Under the pieces are notes generated by a model. The model did no database searches, had not been told where the DNA came from, and saw nothing but the letters and a program-made list of their open reading frames with translations. A DNA stretch of 32,851 nucleotides from Opitutaceae bacterium EW11 (lineage in GTDB: Bacteria; Verrucomicrobiota; Verrucomicrobiia; Opitutales; Opitutaceae). The number at the start of each line of letters is the position of its first letter. Position 1 is the first letter of the stretch. A program made the translations under genes and the position numbers. The stretch covers positions 1-32,851 of the forward strand of contig QAYY01000027.1 in the NCBI GenBank assembly GCA_003054665.1. Direction: 5' to 3'. Below are positions 1 to 7,517 of the stretch, piece after piece.

Positions 1-30
1 AATGGATGGGGTCCACCTCAGAATTCAGCG

Positions 31-714
31 TTGGAGAAGCCGACTTCTCCCGGTCGCAAGGCGGTGCTCGTGGAGGAAACCGAGCCGTTCGCGCTGCACA
101 CCGATCGCGAGTTGGTCGAGCTGGTCGAACGCATCGCGGCGTTTCTGCCGGGTACGTCCGGTGCTGGTTCACAAAACTGGAAAGTGGAAGGGAACGGCAA
201 CCACGTGAACTTCGCCGGCCGCGATTTGGTGGTCACAGAACGGCACATCCAGCGCAACGTGATCACACCTGACGATCGGCATCTGGCGCGGGAGCAACGG
301 AGCCAGCTCCTGCCGGCAATCCATGAATTGGCGGAGCGGCTCGCCGGACCGGATGGCAAGCCGAACCTCGGCGCCGTGCATCGCATGCTCCAGCGGCGTT
401 TCGACGTTCCTTCGTATCTGCTCATCCCCCGTGAGAAGTACGGCGACGCCCTCGCCTTCTTGCGGCAACAGCGCGCCATCCATCGTGGCACGCTTCGGCG
501 ACGCAACCCGTCAGCGTTCGCCCGGGATCGGTTCCGCGCGATTTTCTCGCGCGCCACGGAACTCGGCTGGACCCGCCAGCAGGTGTACAACTTCGCAGGC
601 GAACGCCTGAAGTTGAAACGGCCGCTGACGTCGTTGAAGCAGCTTAGTCTGGCTCAGCTCGAAGAACTGAGCGCGATGATGCGAGATGCCAGGCCGACGG
701 CCGTAGTGGCGTGA
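31..714 (+). CDS. ORF6C-like (phage antirepressor C-terminal-like) protein, 5' end uncertain
   Basis: About 227 codons from a TTG at 31. The frame stays open to the window edge, so the true start may lie upstream; a GTG at 64 is another option. The middle (residues about 75-145) has the sequence LGAVHRMLQRRFDVPSYLLIP followed by a charged helix. This resembles the ORF6C domain at the C-terminus of phage antirepressors and regulators, where a helical region precedes an RRF-V-SY--IP motif. The C-terminal 70 residues are basic and unassigned. The gene is followed at once by a hairpin terminator and then by the gap before the relaxase gene. It may be a regulator of the element. The domain assignment is by eye and only moderately sure. 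Confidence 0.55.
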   Translation: MEKPTSPGRKAVLVEETEPFALHTDRELVELVERIAAFLPGTSGAGSQNWKVEGNGNHVNFAGRDLVVTERHIQRNVITPDDRHLAREQRSQLLPAIHELAERLAGPDGKPNLGAVHRMLQRRFDVPSYLLIPREKYGDALAFLRQQRAIHRGTLRRRNPSAFARDRFRAIFSRATELGWTRQQVYNFAGERLKLKRPLTSLKQLSLAQLEELSAMMRDARPTAVVA

Positions 715-1124
715 ACAGGTTATCCAGGGCGGCGCGTCAGAAAACCGATGCTCGGTTTTTCGAATCGGGGCCGCCGCGTGGCGGCAACCGGCGGCCGGCG
801 CAAAGGCCCGGCGGCAGACAGGACGTGGCCAGCGGGGCCGGTGAAGACGGCCGGGCTTTCGCGCGCGTGCCGCATCGCTGCCGCGAGTCACGAGGGCCGG
901 CCGGAACAGCGAAGCGCGGCCGGTCTTCGTGAGCGTCGGCCACGCCGCTTTGCGGCCGACGATCGAGCGCGTTCCGCGCCGGTGGACGCGCGCCATCGTG
1001 CGACACATGTGTCGCATTTGCAGAATTTGAAACCTTACGCGCAGCCGTAAGGGGAAGGGCGTCTGTCTCAAACGAAACGCAGGTGCGTTTTCACAAGTGA
1101 AACTCCGCGAACTCGCGAATCTGA
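715..1124. other. Gene-free leader before the relaxase; candidate oriT region
   Basis: This 410-bp gap lies directly upstream of the MobF relaxase, where oriT is often found. The first part (780-960) is very G+C-rich. The second part holds symmetric elements: a perfect 18-bp palindrome TGCGACACATGTGTCGCA at 999-1016, the inverted repeat CCTTACG/CGTAAGG at 1033-1052, AAACGC/GCGTTT at 1075-1090 and TTCAC/GTGAA at 1090-1101. I cannot identify a nic site by homology. The region could equally be the relaxase promoter with repressor operators. Confidence 0.4.
741..760 (+). terminator. Hairpin terminator after the ORF6C-like gene
   Basis: A perfect 8-bp inverted repeat, AAAACCGA / TCGGTTTT, with a 3-nt loop (TGC) ends in a run of five T. 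It lies 27 bp after the stop codon of the upstream gene. The flanking A and T tracts could let it act on both strands. Confidence 0.6.
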
Positions 1125-3935
1125 ATGCTTTCTCCGAAAGTTCAGCTCAGCCTTAAGAATGCCAGGGAGTATTTTCGCGCGCATCTGTGTGTTGGCGACT
1201 ATTACGCGGAAGGCCAGAAGGTGGCGGGAAACTGGTTCGGATTAGGGGCCGAAAAATTGGGCTTGGCGGACCGGGTTTCCGAACAGGAATTCCTACGTTT
1301 ATGCCAAGGACTGCATCCTCTAATCGGTGACCGATTGACCGCACGTCGGAACACCACCCGGCGCGATAAGGGCGAATCGGTCGCGAATCGACGGGTATTC
1401 TACGACTTCACGTTCAGCCCGCCCAAAAGCGTTTCGGTGGTGGCCCTCATGAGTGATCAGCGCATTTGCACCATCCATGATCAGGCAGTCCGAACGGCTA
1501 TGGGAGAACTCGAACGCTACGCCGAGACACGCGTGCGGCGTCACGGCGAGGATAGTGAGCGGTCGACCGGCAACCTGATCGCTGCGCTGTTCCGTCATGA
1601 TACGAGCCGGGAATTGGACCCTCATCTCCACACCCACTGCGTCGTTTTCAACGCCACCTTCGATGCGGCCGAGGGGCGCTGGAAGGCGCTTCAAGCGGCC
1701 GGCATGTATCGGGCCCAAAAGCTCGCGGAGAACTGTTATTACCACGAACTATGCCGCGGCCTCCGAAGGCTCGGCTACGAGATCGAAGCCAATCGGCGCG
1801 ACTTCGAACTCAAGCATGTACCCGCATCGGTGATCACCCGGTTCTCGAAGCGGCACGACCAAATCGACCGCGAAACTGAGGCGCAGATGGCCCGCGGTCA
1901 AACGCGAGGCAACGTCAACGATCTGCGTGAGCGCGTCGCACGTGACTCGCGTAAGTGGAAAGCAAGAGCAACGAGTCCCAAGCGGCTTTTGGCCGACTGG
2001 GAGTCGCAGCTTTCCACTTCGGAACGAGAGGCATTGCGCTCGTGGCGTCCCGCGAGTCCGAAAGAACGCGGACCGGCGATGAGCGCAGACGATCTGGTGG
2101 CGTGGGCCGATGAACACGTGTTTGAACGCCGCGCAGTCGCGGGCGAATCTGAGATTCTCGCGAAGGCACTCGTGCGTGGTCGCGGCGGTGATGTGATGGT
2201 TGCAGCGCTTCGCGAAGCTTTGGCGGGACGTGGCTACATTCGCGAAACGGGGTCGACGAAGCTCACATCCCGGGAGGTGCTGCGCTCCGAACTGGCGGTC
2301 GTCTTCGCGGCCCGAGACGGGCGTGGCGCGCACGCTGCGCTGGCGCCCTCCTATGAACCCAGCAATAAACTATCGGCCGAACAGGGCGCCGCCGTGCGGC
2401 AAATCCTGGGGAGCCGCGATTTCGTTACGTTATTCCGCGGAGGCGCCGGCACAGGCAAGAGCTTCGCGCTGCGTGAGGTGAAGCGCGGGCTCCTTTCAGT
2501 TGGCCATGCGGTCGTCGTCGTGGCGCCACAGCGGCAGCAGGTGAGCGACCTCACGGCGGACGGACTCCCGGCCGAAACGGTGGCGCGGCTACTCACAACC
2601 AAGGAGCTGCCACGACGCGCGGTCGTGCTCGTCGATGAGGCGGGGCAGATCGGCGCCCGTCAGATGCATGATCTCATCCTCCTTGCAAAGAGGCACAATG
2701 CCCGACTGCTGCTCTCCGGCGATACTCGGCAGCACGGCGCGGTTGCCGCGTCCGACGCTCTACGTGCCATCGAAGCATACGGTGGAATCAAACCGGCAGA
2801 GATTCGGGAAATTCGTCGGCAGGACCCGCACCGCGGCGGCTCGACAGACGAGCGCGCCGCGATCGGTCGCTACCGGGCGGCAGTGAAGGCGGCGGCGAAC
2901 GGCGACGTTGCGCTCGCCTTCGACCGGCTCGATCGACTCGGCTGGATACGCGAACTTGACGATACGGAGCGGCGGAACGCACTGGCGGACGATTACGTGG
3001 CAGCGATTCGGCGGAAGGAATCCGCGCTGGTCGTCGGTCAGACTTGGGCCGAAGTGCGCGGTGTGAACGAGGCGATCCGCTCGGAGCTGCTGGCCGCCGG
3101 CCGGCTGAAACCCGGCATCACGGTCACGACGTTGCGCGCGACCGACGCGACGACGGCGGAGAAACGCAATCCGTCGTCTTACCAACCAGGACAAAGCGTG
3201 TTCTTTGTCCGACGCTATGGCCGCTTCGTGGCCGGCGATGTTGCCGAGGTCGTTGGGGTTTCCGAGCGCGGTCTCGCACTCGTGAAGAACAATCGGCGAT
3301 CGACCTTGAGCTTCCGTTACGCGGACCGAATCACCTTGGTTGATTCGGTGCCGCTCGAAATCTCACCTGGCGATCGGCTGCAGCTAAAGTTCAACGGGCG
3401 TTCCGTGGAAGGCCGGACATTGAACAATGGTGAGCTGGTAACAGTACGCGTCATCCGCAACGACGGTTCCATCGTGGTAGCGGATGTCGCAGGCAAGGTG
3501 AAGACGTTGAGTCCCTGCCAGCGTGTCTTCAATCGCGGCTACGCGGTCACGTCGTACGCGTCGCAAGGCAAGACGGTCGACACGGTCTTGCTCTCCGACG
3601 CCTCCAATCGGGCGGCGACAAATCGCAACCAGTGGTACGTCGCGATCTCTCGCGGGCGAAAGCGAGTGACCGTCTACACAGCCGACAAAGCCGAACTGCG
3701 CGCCAACATCGAGCGACTTGGTGATCGTGCCCTCGCCATCGAATTGAACGCCCCCGAATGCCAGGCCAGTCGAATTTCGGGGAAGAACCGTAAGGCGCCG
3801 CGGTGGGTACGGCGCGCGCAGGTAATCATCCAAAACCTCAATGCCGCGCGCTTTCTCGGTCAGCTCCGCGCAGCGAAGAGCCGGCGCGATTTCCGGCTCG
3901 GGGTACAAACTCACACCATCAGCCGCAAACTATGA
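1125..3935 (+). CDS. traI: MobF-family conjugative relaxase-helicase (TrwC/TraI type)
   Basis: A 936-residue protein with the two-part TrwC/TraI layout. The N-terminal relaxase nicks oriT and binds the 5' end covalently. Candidate catalytic tyrosines are Y16 and the Y26-Y27 pair, and the metal-binding histidine triad is DPHLHTH at 165-171. The C-terminal half is a RecD-like superfamily 1 helicase: Walker A GGAGTGKS around 439-446, Walker B LVDEAGQ, motif III SGDTRQ, then TSYASQGKTVDTV and a motif VI region WYVAISRGRKRVTVYT near the end. Length is close to TrwC and well short of F TraI. The ATG at 1125 follows the palindrome-rich gap. The stop overlaps the next ATG (ATGA), so the two genes are translationally coupled. 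Family call is firm; the substrate oriT is not known. Confidence 0.95.
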   Translation: MLSPKVQLSLKNAREYFRAHLCVGDYYAEGQKVAGNWFGLGAEKLGLADRVSEQEFLRLCQGLHPLIGDRLTARRNTTRRDKGESVANRRVFYDFTFSPPKSVSVVALMSDQRICTIHDQAVRTAMGELERYAETRVRRHGEDSERSTGNLIAALFRHDTSRELDPHLHTHCVVFNATFDAAEGRWKALQAAGMYRAQKLAENCYYHELCRGLRRLGYEIEANRRDFELKHVPASVITRFSKRHDQIDRETEAQMARGQTRGNVNDLRERVARDSRKWKARATSPKRLLADWESQLSTSEREALRSWRPASPKERGPAMSADDLVAWADEHVFERRAVAGESEILAKALVRGRGGDVMVAALREALAGRGYIRETGSTKLTSREVLRSELAVVFAARDGRGAHAALAPSYEPSNKLSAEQGAAVRQILGSRDFVTLFRGGAGTGKSFALREVKRGLLSVGHAVVVVAPQRQQVSDLTADGLPAETVARLLTTKELPRRAVVLVDEAGQIGARQMHDLILLAKRHNARLLLSGDTRQHGAVAASDALRAIEAYGGIKPAEIREIRRQDPHRGGSTDERAAIGRYRAAVKAAANGDVALAFDRLDRLGWIRELDDTERRNALADDYVAAIRRKESALVVGQTWAEVRGVNEAIRSELLAAGRLKPGITVTTLRATDATTAEKRNPSSYQPGQSVFFVRRYGRFVAGDVAEVVGVSERGLALVKNNRRSTLSFRYADRITLVDSVPLEISPGDRLQLKFNGRSVEGRTLNNGELVTVRVIRNDGSIVVADVAGKVKTLSPCQRVFNRGYAVTSYASQGKTVDTVLLSDASNRAATNRNQWYVAISRGRKRVTVYTADKAELRANIERLGDRALAIELNAPECQASRISGKNRKAPRWVRRAQVIIQNLNAARFLGQLRAAKSRRDFRLGVQTHTISRKL

Positions 3936-4330
3936 AGCTCCGTGACATCGTAGAACAACGTCGAGCAGAGCAGCCGCCCTCGATGCCCTCACTCGCGGCA
4001 CACGTCTGCTACGGGCTCAAACCAGGGGCCGCCGTGCTCGATGTGAGCGCATCGGACGGCGACGAGTGGCAGCTGCCCTGGCAACAGTTCACGTCCGCAC
4101 GCCACGGTAAGGAGGGTGAACAGGAGTGTTCCTGGCTCACGTTCGTTTCGCATGCGGTAAGCGTCCGCGGGCATCGCTTCGCCGCGTTGCGCGAGGCAAT
4201 TCGGGAATCATGTCTGGCCATGCTTCGAGTCGCGCCGACGAAGTATGAACGCGCAGCAAGCGAGGAACTCTTCATCAGCGCGCTCCACGTGCAACCCGTC
4301 GGCGAGTCGAACGCGAAGTCGGAATCGTAG
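3932..4330 (+). CDS. Small uncharacterised protein between relaxase and coupling protein
   Basis: 132 codons starting at the ATG that overlaps the relaxase stop by 4 nt. The frame is open further upstream, but that would need a long overlap with the relaxase. I recognise no family. The protein is soluble, with no signal peptide or membrane helix, a short N-terminal charged helix (KLRDIVEQRR), a hydrophobic beta-like middle (GAAVLDVSASD, WLTFVSHAVSVRGHRF) and a helical C-terminal half. Its place between relaxase and coupling ATPase suggests an accessory part of DNA processing, which is inference from position only. Confidence 0.65.
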   Translation: MKLRDIVEQRRAEQPPSMPSLAAHVCYGLKPGAAVLDVSASDGDEWQLPWQQFTSARHGKEGEQECSWLTFVSHAVSVRGHRFAALREAIRESCLAMLRVAPTKYERAASEELFISALHVQPVGESNAKSES

Positions 4331-4410
4331 GAACGTCATAGTATTTCGGCGGATTGTCGTAACGTCGCCTGAGCACGCGCAGACGCTCGGGGTTACCGTG
4401 AGGGCGTGCC

Positions 4411-5883
4411 ATGTGGATCAACCTTGGGCTTGCCATCGTCAGCGCACTGGGCGCGCTGATGTTGTTCTCGACGAAAACGACCGCCCCGACGATCATTCTC
4501 GGCTGCGGCCTCTTGTCCGCGTGGCAGCTTTACTCGGCGGTGACTGGCAAACGCCGGCGCTCGCTGGTCATCTTGCGACTCGGCGGCTTCAAGTGGACGG
4601 CCGAGGATTTCTGCCGCGGGTGGCTAATCACGGGTGAGACTGGCAGCGGCAAGACCCTCGGCGGCATCAACACGATGCTCTGGCAGGTGTCGAAGAACTG
4701 CCGTACATGGGGAGGCGTCTGCGTCGACGACAAGGGGCTCTACGCCCACACGCTCATGACGATGCTGGATCGGTTGGGCCGTCGTGACGATCTGCTCGTC
4801 CTCGAAGTGCGGCCGGAAGGGGCACCCGCGGAGTGGAAGCCAAAACACACGTACAACTTCCTCGAGGATCCGTACCTGCCCGCATCAGGTAAGGCCAAGA
4901 TCATCTGTGACGTGGCGGTCGCGATGGGACAGCGCGCGGATCAGTCGTTCTTCCGAACGCAGGCCCAGGTGCAGCTCGAATTCGCGTTTCGCCTGCTCGC
5001 GGCGGCGGAAGTGCCGGTGACTCTGGAGAAGGCTTACGAGCTATTGGTGTCAGACGAAGCGCTGAAAAGCGTTGTGCTGCTGGCGCTGGATGTCGCCCCG
5101 CCGGCCATCGCGGCGGAGCTATTCGATCATTACACCGAACACCTGCTCACCCAACCCGCCGAACAGCTCGGCGGTGTGAAGACGACGGTCGCCAACTACC
5201 TGAAGTTCTTCACGGAACCGGACATTGCCGCCGTGTTTTGCCCGCAGGAGAAGTCCACGGTGTCGCTGCATGACATCGATCGCGGGAAAATCATCTGCGT
5301 ATCCGTGCCCCAGCGATTCCCGGTGGAGCGGCGGTACATTCACACGCTCCTCAAGCTCGCCTTCTACACCCACGCGCTCCGGCGGTTCGATCGCCCTTCC
5401 GCCGAACGCGCGAATGATAACCTGATAATCTTCTGGGCCGGCGAAGCCCAGAAGGTTGTGACCGCGACAGAGGACGGACTTAGCGACTACAATCACGTCG
5501 ACATGATCCGGGAGGCACGTGCCACGTTCGTCGGCGATACCCAGGCGTACACATCGCTGCTTCCGCCAATGGGCGACGAGAACAAGGCGAAGGTGTTCAT
5601 CGCGAACATGTCGAATCGGATCACCTTCAAGGCCGCCGACGAGGAAAGCGCCCGGATCGCCGCCGACACGATTGGCAAGCGGACCATCCGCAAGCGCACG
5701 TACGGTCACTCTGCCGGCAACCGGACCAGCTCATGGACGGCGGAGGAGAAATACTACATCGAGCCGCACGAATTCCGGCAGCTCCGGAAGTTTCATGCGG
5801 TCGTCCAGCACTGCGAAAAAGGGTTTCGTCGCGTGACGCTGCCGCCGCGCGATCCAACCGGAAAGATCGCGTCATGGTACTAG
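4411..5883 (+). CDS. virD4: Type IV coupling protein (VirD4/TraG/TraD-like ATPase)
   Basis: 490 residues. The N-terminus has two hydrophobic stretches (about 3-20 and 28-45), as expected for the inner-membrane anchor. The Walker A motif GETGSGKT lies at 75-82. The C-terminal nucleotide-binding part includes IIFWAGEAQKVV (Walker B-like, with E in place of the usual D-E pair), then REARATFVGDTQAYTSLLP and a NKAKVFIANMSNRI segment like the conserved VirD4/TraG region that follows Walker B. Family proteins bring the relaxase-DNA complex to the secretion channel. It begins 80 bp after the small gene, with GAGGG upstream of the ATG. Its 3' end overlaps the AAA+ gene by 10 bp. No all-alpha insertion is obvious by eye. 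Confidence 0.9.
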   Translation: MWINLGLAIVSALGALMLFSTKTTAPTIILGCGLLSAWQLYSAVTGKRRRSLVILRLGGFKWTAEDFCRGWLITGETGSGKTLGGINTMLWQVSKNCRTWGGVCVDDKGLYAHTLMTMLDRLGRRDDLLVLEVRPEGAPAEWKPKHTYNFLEDPYLPASGKAKIICDVAVAMGQRADQSFFRTQAQVQLEFAFRLLAAAEVPVTLEKAYELLVSDEALKSVVLLALDVAPPAIAAELFDHYTEHLLTQPAEQLGGVKTTVANYLKFFTEPDIAAVFCPQEKSTVSLHDIDRGKIICVSVPQRFPVERRYIHTLLKLAFYTHALRRFDRPSAERANDNLIIFWAGEAQKVVTATEDGLSDYNHVDMIREARATFVGDTQAYTSLLPPMGDENKAKVFIANMSNRITFKAADEESARIAADTIGKRTIRKRTYGHSAGNRTSSWTAEEKYYIEPHEFRQLRKFHAVVQHCEKGFRRVTLPPRDPTGKIASWY

Positions 5884-6803
5884 CACCCGAAATCGAAACT
5901 CCGCCGGTCGAGCGACGCACGAACCTCCTCCGTGGCCTGCGTTCTCACCTTGACGCTCAGGTACGCGGACAGCCGGAAGCGCTCGACCTGGTTACGTCGG
6001 TCCTGACCCGCGGCGAACTCGGCTTCGCTCAACCGCGGCGACCGAAAGGTTCGTTCCTGTTCATCGGGCCGACCGGCGTCGGCAAAACGGAAACGGTGAA
6101 TGTCTTCACGCGGTACCTGTTCGACGGGCGGTTGCCGATCCGCTTCGACATGTCGGAATACCAGTTGCAGAAGTCCGTCGAGAAGTTGATCGGCGAGCAC
6201 CGCGGCGACCGCGGTTTGCTAGGCGCCGCCGTTCACGGACACAGTCGTGGGACGCTGCTTTTCGACGAACTCGAAAAGGCGCATGCGCTCGTTCTGGATC
6301 TCTTTCTGCAGGTGCTCGAAGACGGGCGCATCACACTGGCTACCGGCGAGACACTCGACCTCACCGGCTTCTACGTCGTGTTCACGAGCAACATCGGCTC
6401 GCGCGAAGTCATGGGCATGGCGTCGCCGCCGTTCTCGTCCGTGAAACGGACCGTCCTGACCCGCGCCGCTCAGCAACTACGACCGGAACTCTTCGGGCGT
6501 ATCTCCGAGAAGGTCGTCTTTGCGCGCCTCGACTACGAAACCCAGCGCTCGATCTGCAGCCGGATGATTGCCGCGGAGTGCGAGCGGCTTCGTCGGCTTG
6601 GCCATGACGTACAACCCGAACCCGAAGCCATCGAGTTCTTGGTGCGTGAAGGATACCACAAGACCCTCGGAGCACGCCCGATGCGCGGCGCGGTTGAGCG
6701 ATTCATCCAGGATGCGGTGGCTACCGAGGTGCTATTCGGGAGAACCGGAAGCGGCGCTTTGGTGGTCCATCCAGCGCGTGACCGCCTCACTTTCGCGTCG
6801 TGA
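5874..6803 (+). CDS. Stand-alone ClpB/ClpA D2-type AAA+ ATPase in the transfer operon
   Basis: 309 residues from the ATG at 5874, which overlaps the coupling-protein stop. The frame is open upstream but only as a shadow of that gene. It carries Walker A GPTGVGKT (65-72), Walker B LLFDELEK (D131, E132), sensor 1 VFTSNIGS, and a C-terminal small domain with the sensor 2 segment LGARPMRGAVERFIQD, as in the second AAA+ domain of ClpA/ClpB. There is no N domain, no first AAA+ domain and no ClpP-binding loop that I can see. Clp-type enzymes unfold proteins. Here the position next to VirD4 suggests unfolding or remodelling of a secreted relaxase, or a chaperone role in the channel. That role is inference. 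Confidence 0.85.
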   Translation: MVLAPEIETPPVERRTNLLRGLRSHLDAQVRGQPEALDLVTSVLTRGELGFAQPRRPKGSFLFIGPTGVGKTETVNVFTRYLFDGRLPIRFDMSEYQLQKSVEKLIGEHRGDRGLLGAAVHGHSRGTLLFDELEKAHALVLDLFLQVLEDGRITLATGETLDLTGFYVVFTSNIGSREVMGMASPPFSSVKRTVLTRAAQQLRPELFGRISEKVVFARLDYETQRSICSRMIAAECERLRRLGHDVQPEPEAIEFLVREGYHKTLGARPMRGAVERFIQDAVATEVLFGRTGSGALVVHPARDRLTFAS

Positions 6804-6814
6804 ACGAGCCCACC

Positions 6815-7045
6815 TCAGCCAAAGAAGGTCTGAACCGGGACCTTCAACGTCTTGGCAAAACCAGCCAGTTCGTAGTCGTACACCGGCCGCTCGCCGCGCT
6901 CGATCTTGGCGATCTGCGACTGATTGAGCTCGATGCCAAAACGCGCGAGTCGGCCCACCATATCCTCCTGCGTAATCTTCGGCGTTGCCGCCAGCCGCAG
7001 GCGGAGGATGTTTTGGCCGGTGACGTTGCGACGTTTGGATTTCAC
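6815..7045 (-). CDS. XRE-family HTH repressor (first of two)
   Basis: 76 residues from a GTG at 7045. The HTH covers most of the protein: ITQEDMVGRLARFGIELNQSQIAKIERGERPV, with the IAKIERGER recognition-helix signature of the Cro/CI (XRE) group, then a leucine-rich C-terminal helix. It is encoded divergently from a receiver-only response regulator. An inverted repeat (GGAGCGC/GCGCTCC) starts right behind its start codon, which suggests autoregulation. Its 3' end abuts the convergent AAA+ gene (11 bp apart). It probably controls this regulatory block and perhaps the secretion operon downstream; the target is inferred. Confidence 0.88.
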   Translation of the reverse strand: MKSKRRNVTGQNILRLRLAATPKITQEDMVGRLARFGIELNQSQIAKIERGERPVYDYELAGFAKTLKVPVQTFFG

Positions 7046-7126
7046 GGAGCGCTTGAAGGCGCTCCCATCCTAATTTTATTCTCGGCCGGAATTATTCTCT
7101 ACGGGACTAAAATAGCCGTTGCGCTC
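7046..7126. promoter_or_regulatory. Divergent control region between XRE repressor and response regulator
   Basis: GGAGCGC (7046-7052) and GCGCTCC (7059-7065) form a 7-bp inverted repeat with a 6-nt spacer, directly upstream of the XRE start codon: a likely operator. TTATTCTC occurs twice as a direct repeat (7076-7083, 7092-7099). TAAAAT at 7108-7113 could be a -10 box for the rightward gene. The region is clearly A+T-richer than its surroundings. No Shine-Dalgarno motif is visible before the GTG at 7127. Confidence 0.5.
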
Positions 7127-7516
7127 GTGAATCCCTCTGCTGATCAACCATTGACCATCCTGTGCGCGGATGATCACACGCTGGTCGGTGACGCGCTGAC
7201 GAAGGTATTCAGCACGGCCGGCTACTCGGTCGAGCGTGCCTCGGATGGCGAAGAGGCGTGGCAAAAGGTCGTATCGAATGACCGCCGCTTCGATGTCGTG
7301 ATCACGGATCATCAGATGCCCCGACTCGACGGCCTGCAACTGGTCGGTCGGCTTCGCGATGCCAAGTTCGCTGGCCGGATTATCGTGTACAGTTCCGGAC
7401 TCAGCATGGACGACCAAAGTCTGTACCGCGAGATGGCTGTCGACGCGATTGTGATCAAGGGACCCGACGCCGCCCGCCTCTTGGAAGTCGTCAAGGCCCT
7501 TCATGGGCAGGAATAA
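7127..7516 (+). CDS. Receiver-only response regulator (first of two)
   Basis: 129 residues from the GTG at 7127; an upstream-extended frame only runs across the XRE gene on the other strand. A single CheY-like receiver domain fills the protein: acidic pocket ADD near the N-terminus, phosphoacceptor D61 in VVITDHQMP, and the conserved lysine in VIKGPD. There is no output domain and no histidine kinase in the window. It is paralogous to the receiver at 22830-23210, and both stand divergent to an XRE gene. The stop codon is one base from the AraC gene start, so the two are probably co-transcribed. The signal and partner are unknown; it may act by binding the XRE protein (inference). Confidence 0.85.
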   Translation: MNPSADQPLTILCADDHTLVGDALTKVFSTAGYSVERASDGEEAWQKVVSNDRRFDVVITDHQMPRLDGLQLVGRLRDAKFAGRIIVYSSGLSMDDQSLYREMAVDAIVIKGPDAARLLEVVKALHGQE

Positions 7517-7517
7517 T

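Noticed and set aside
780-960. Short coding frames in the G+C-rich leader (711-932, 748-1050)
   Set aside because: Both are short, composed of G/R/A-rich shadow sequence and lack start signals; the region is better treated as non-coding.
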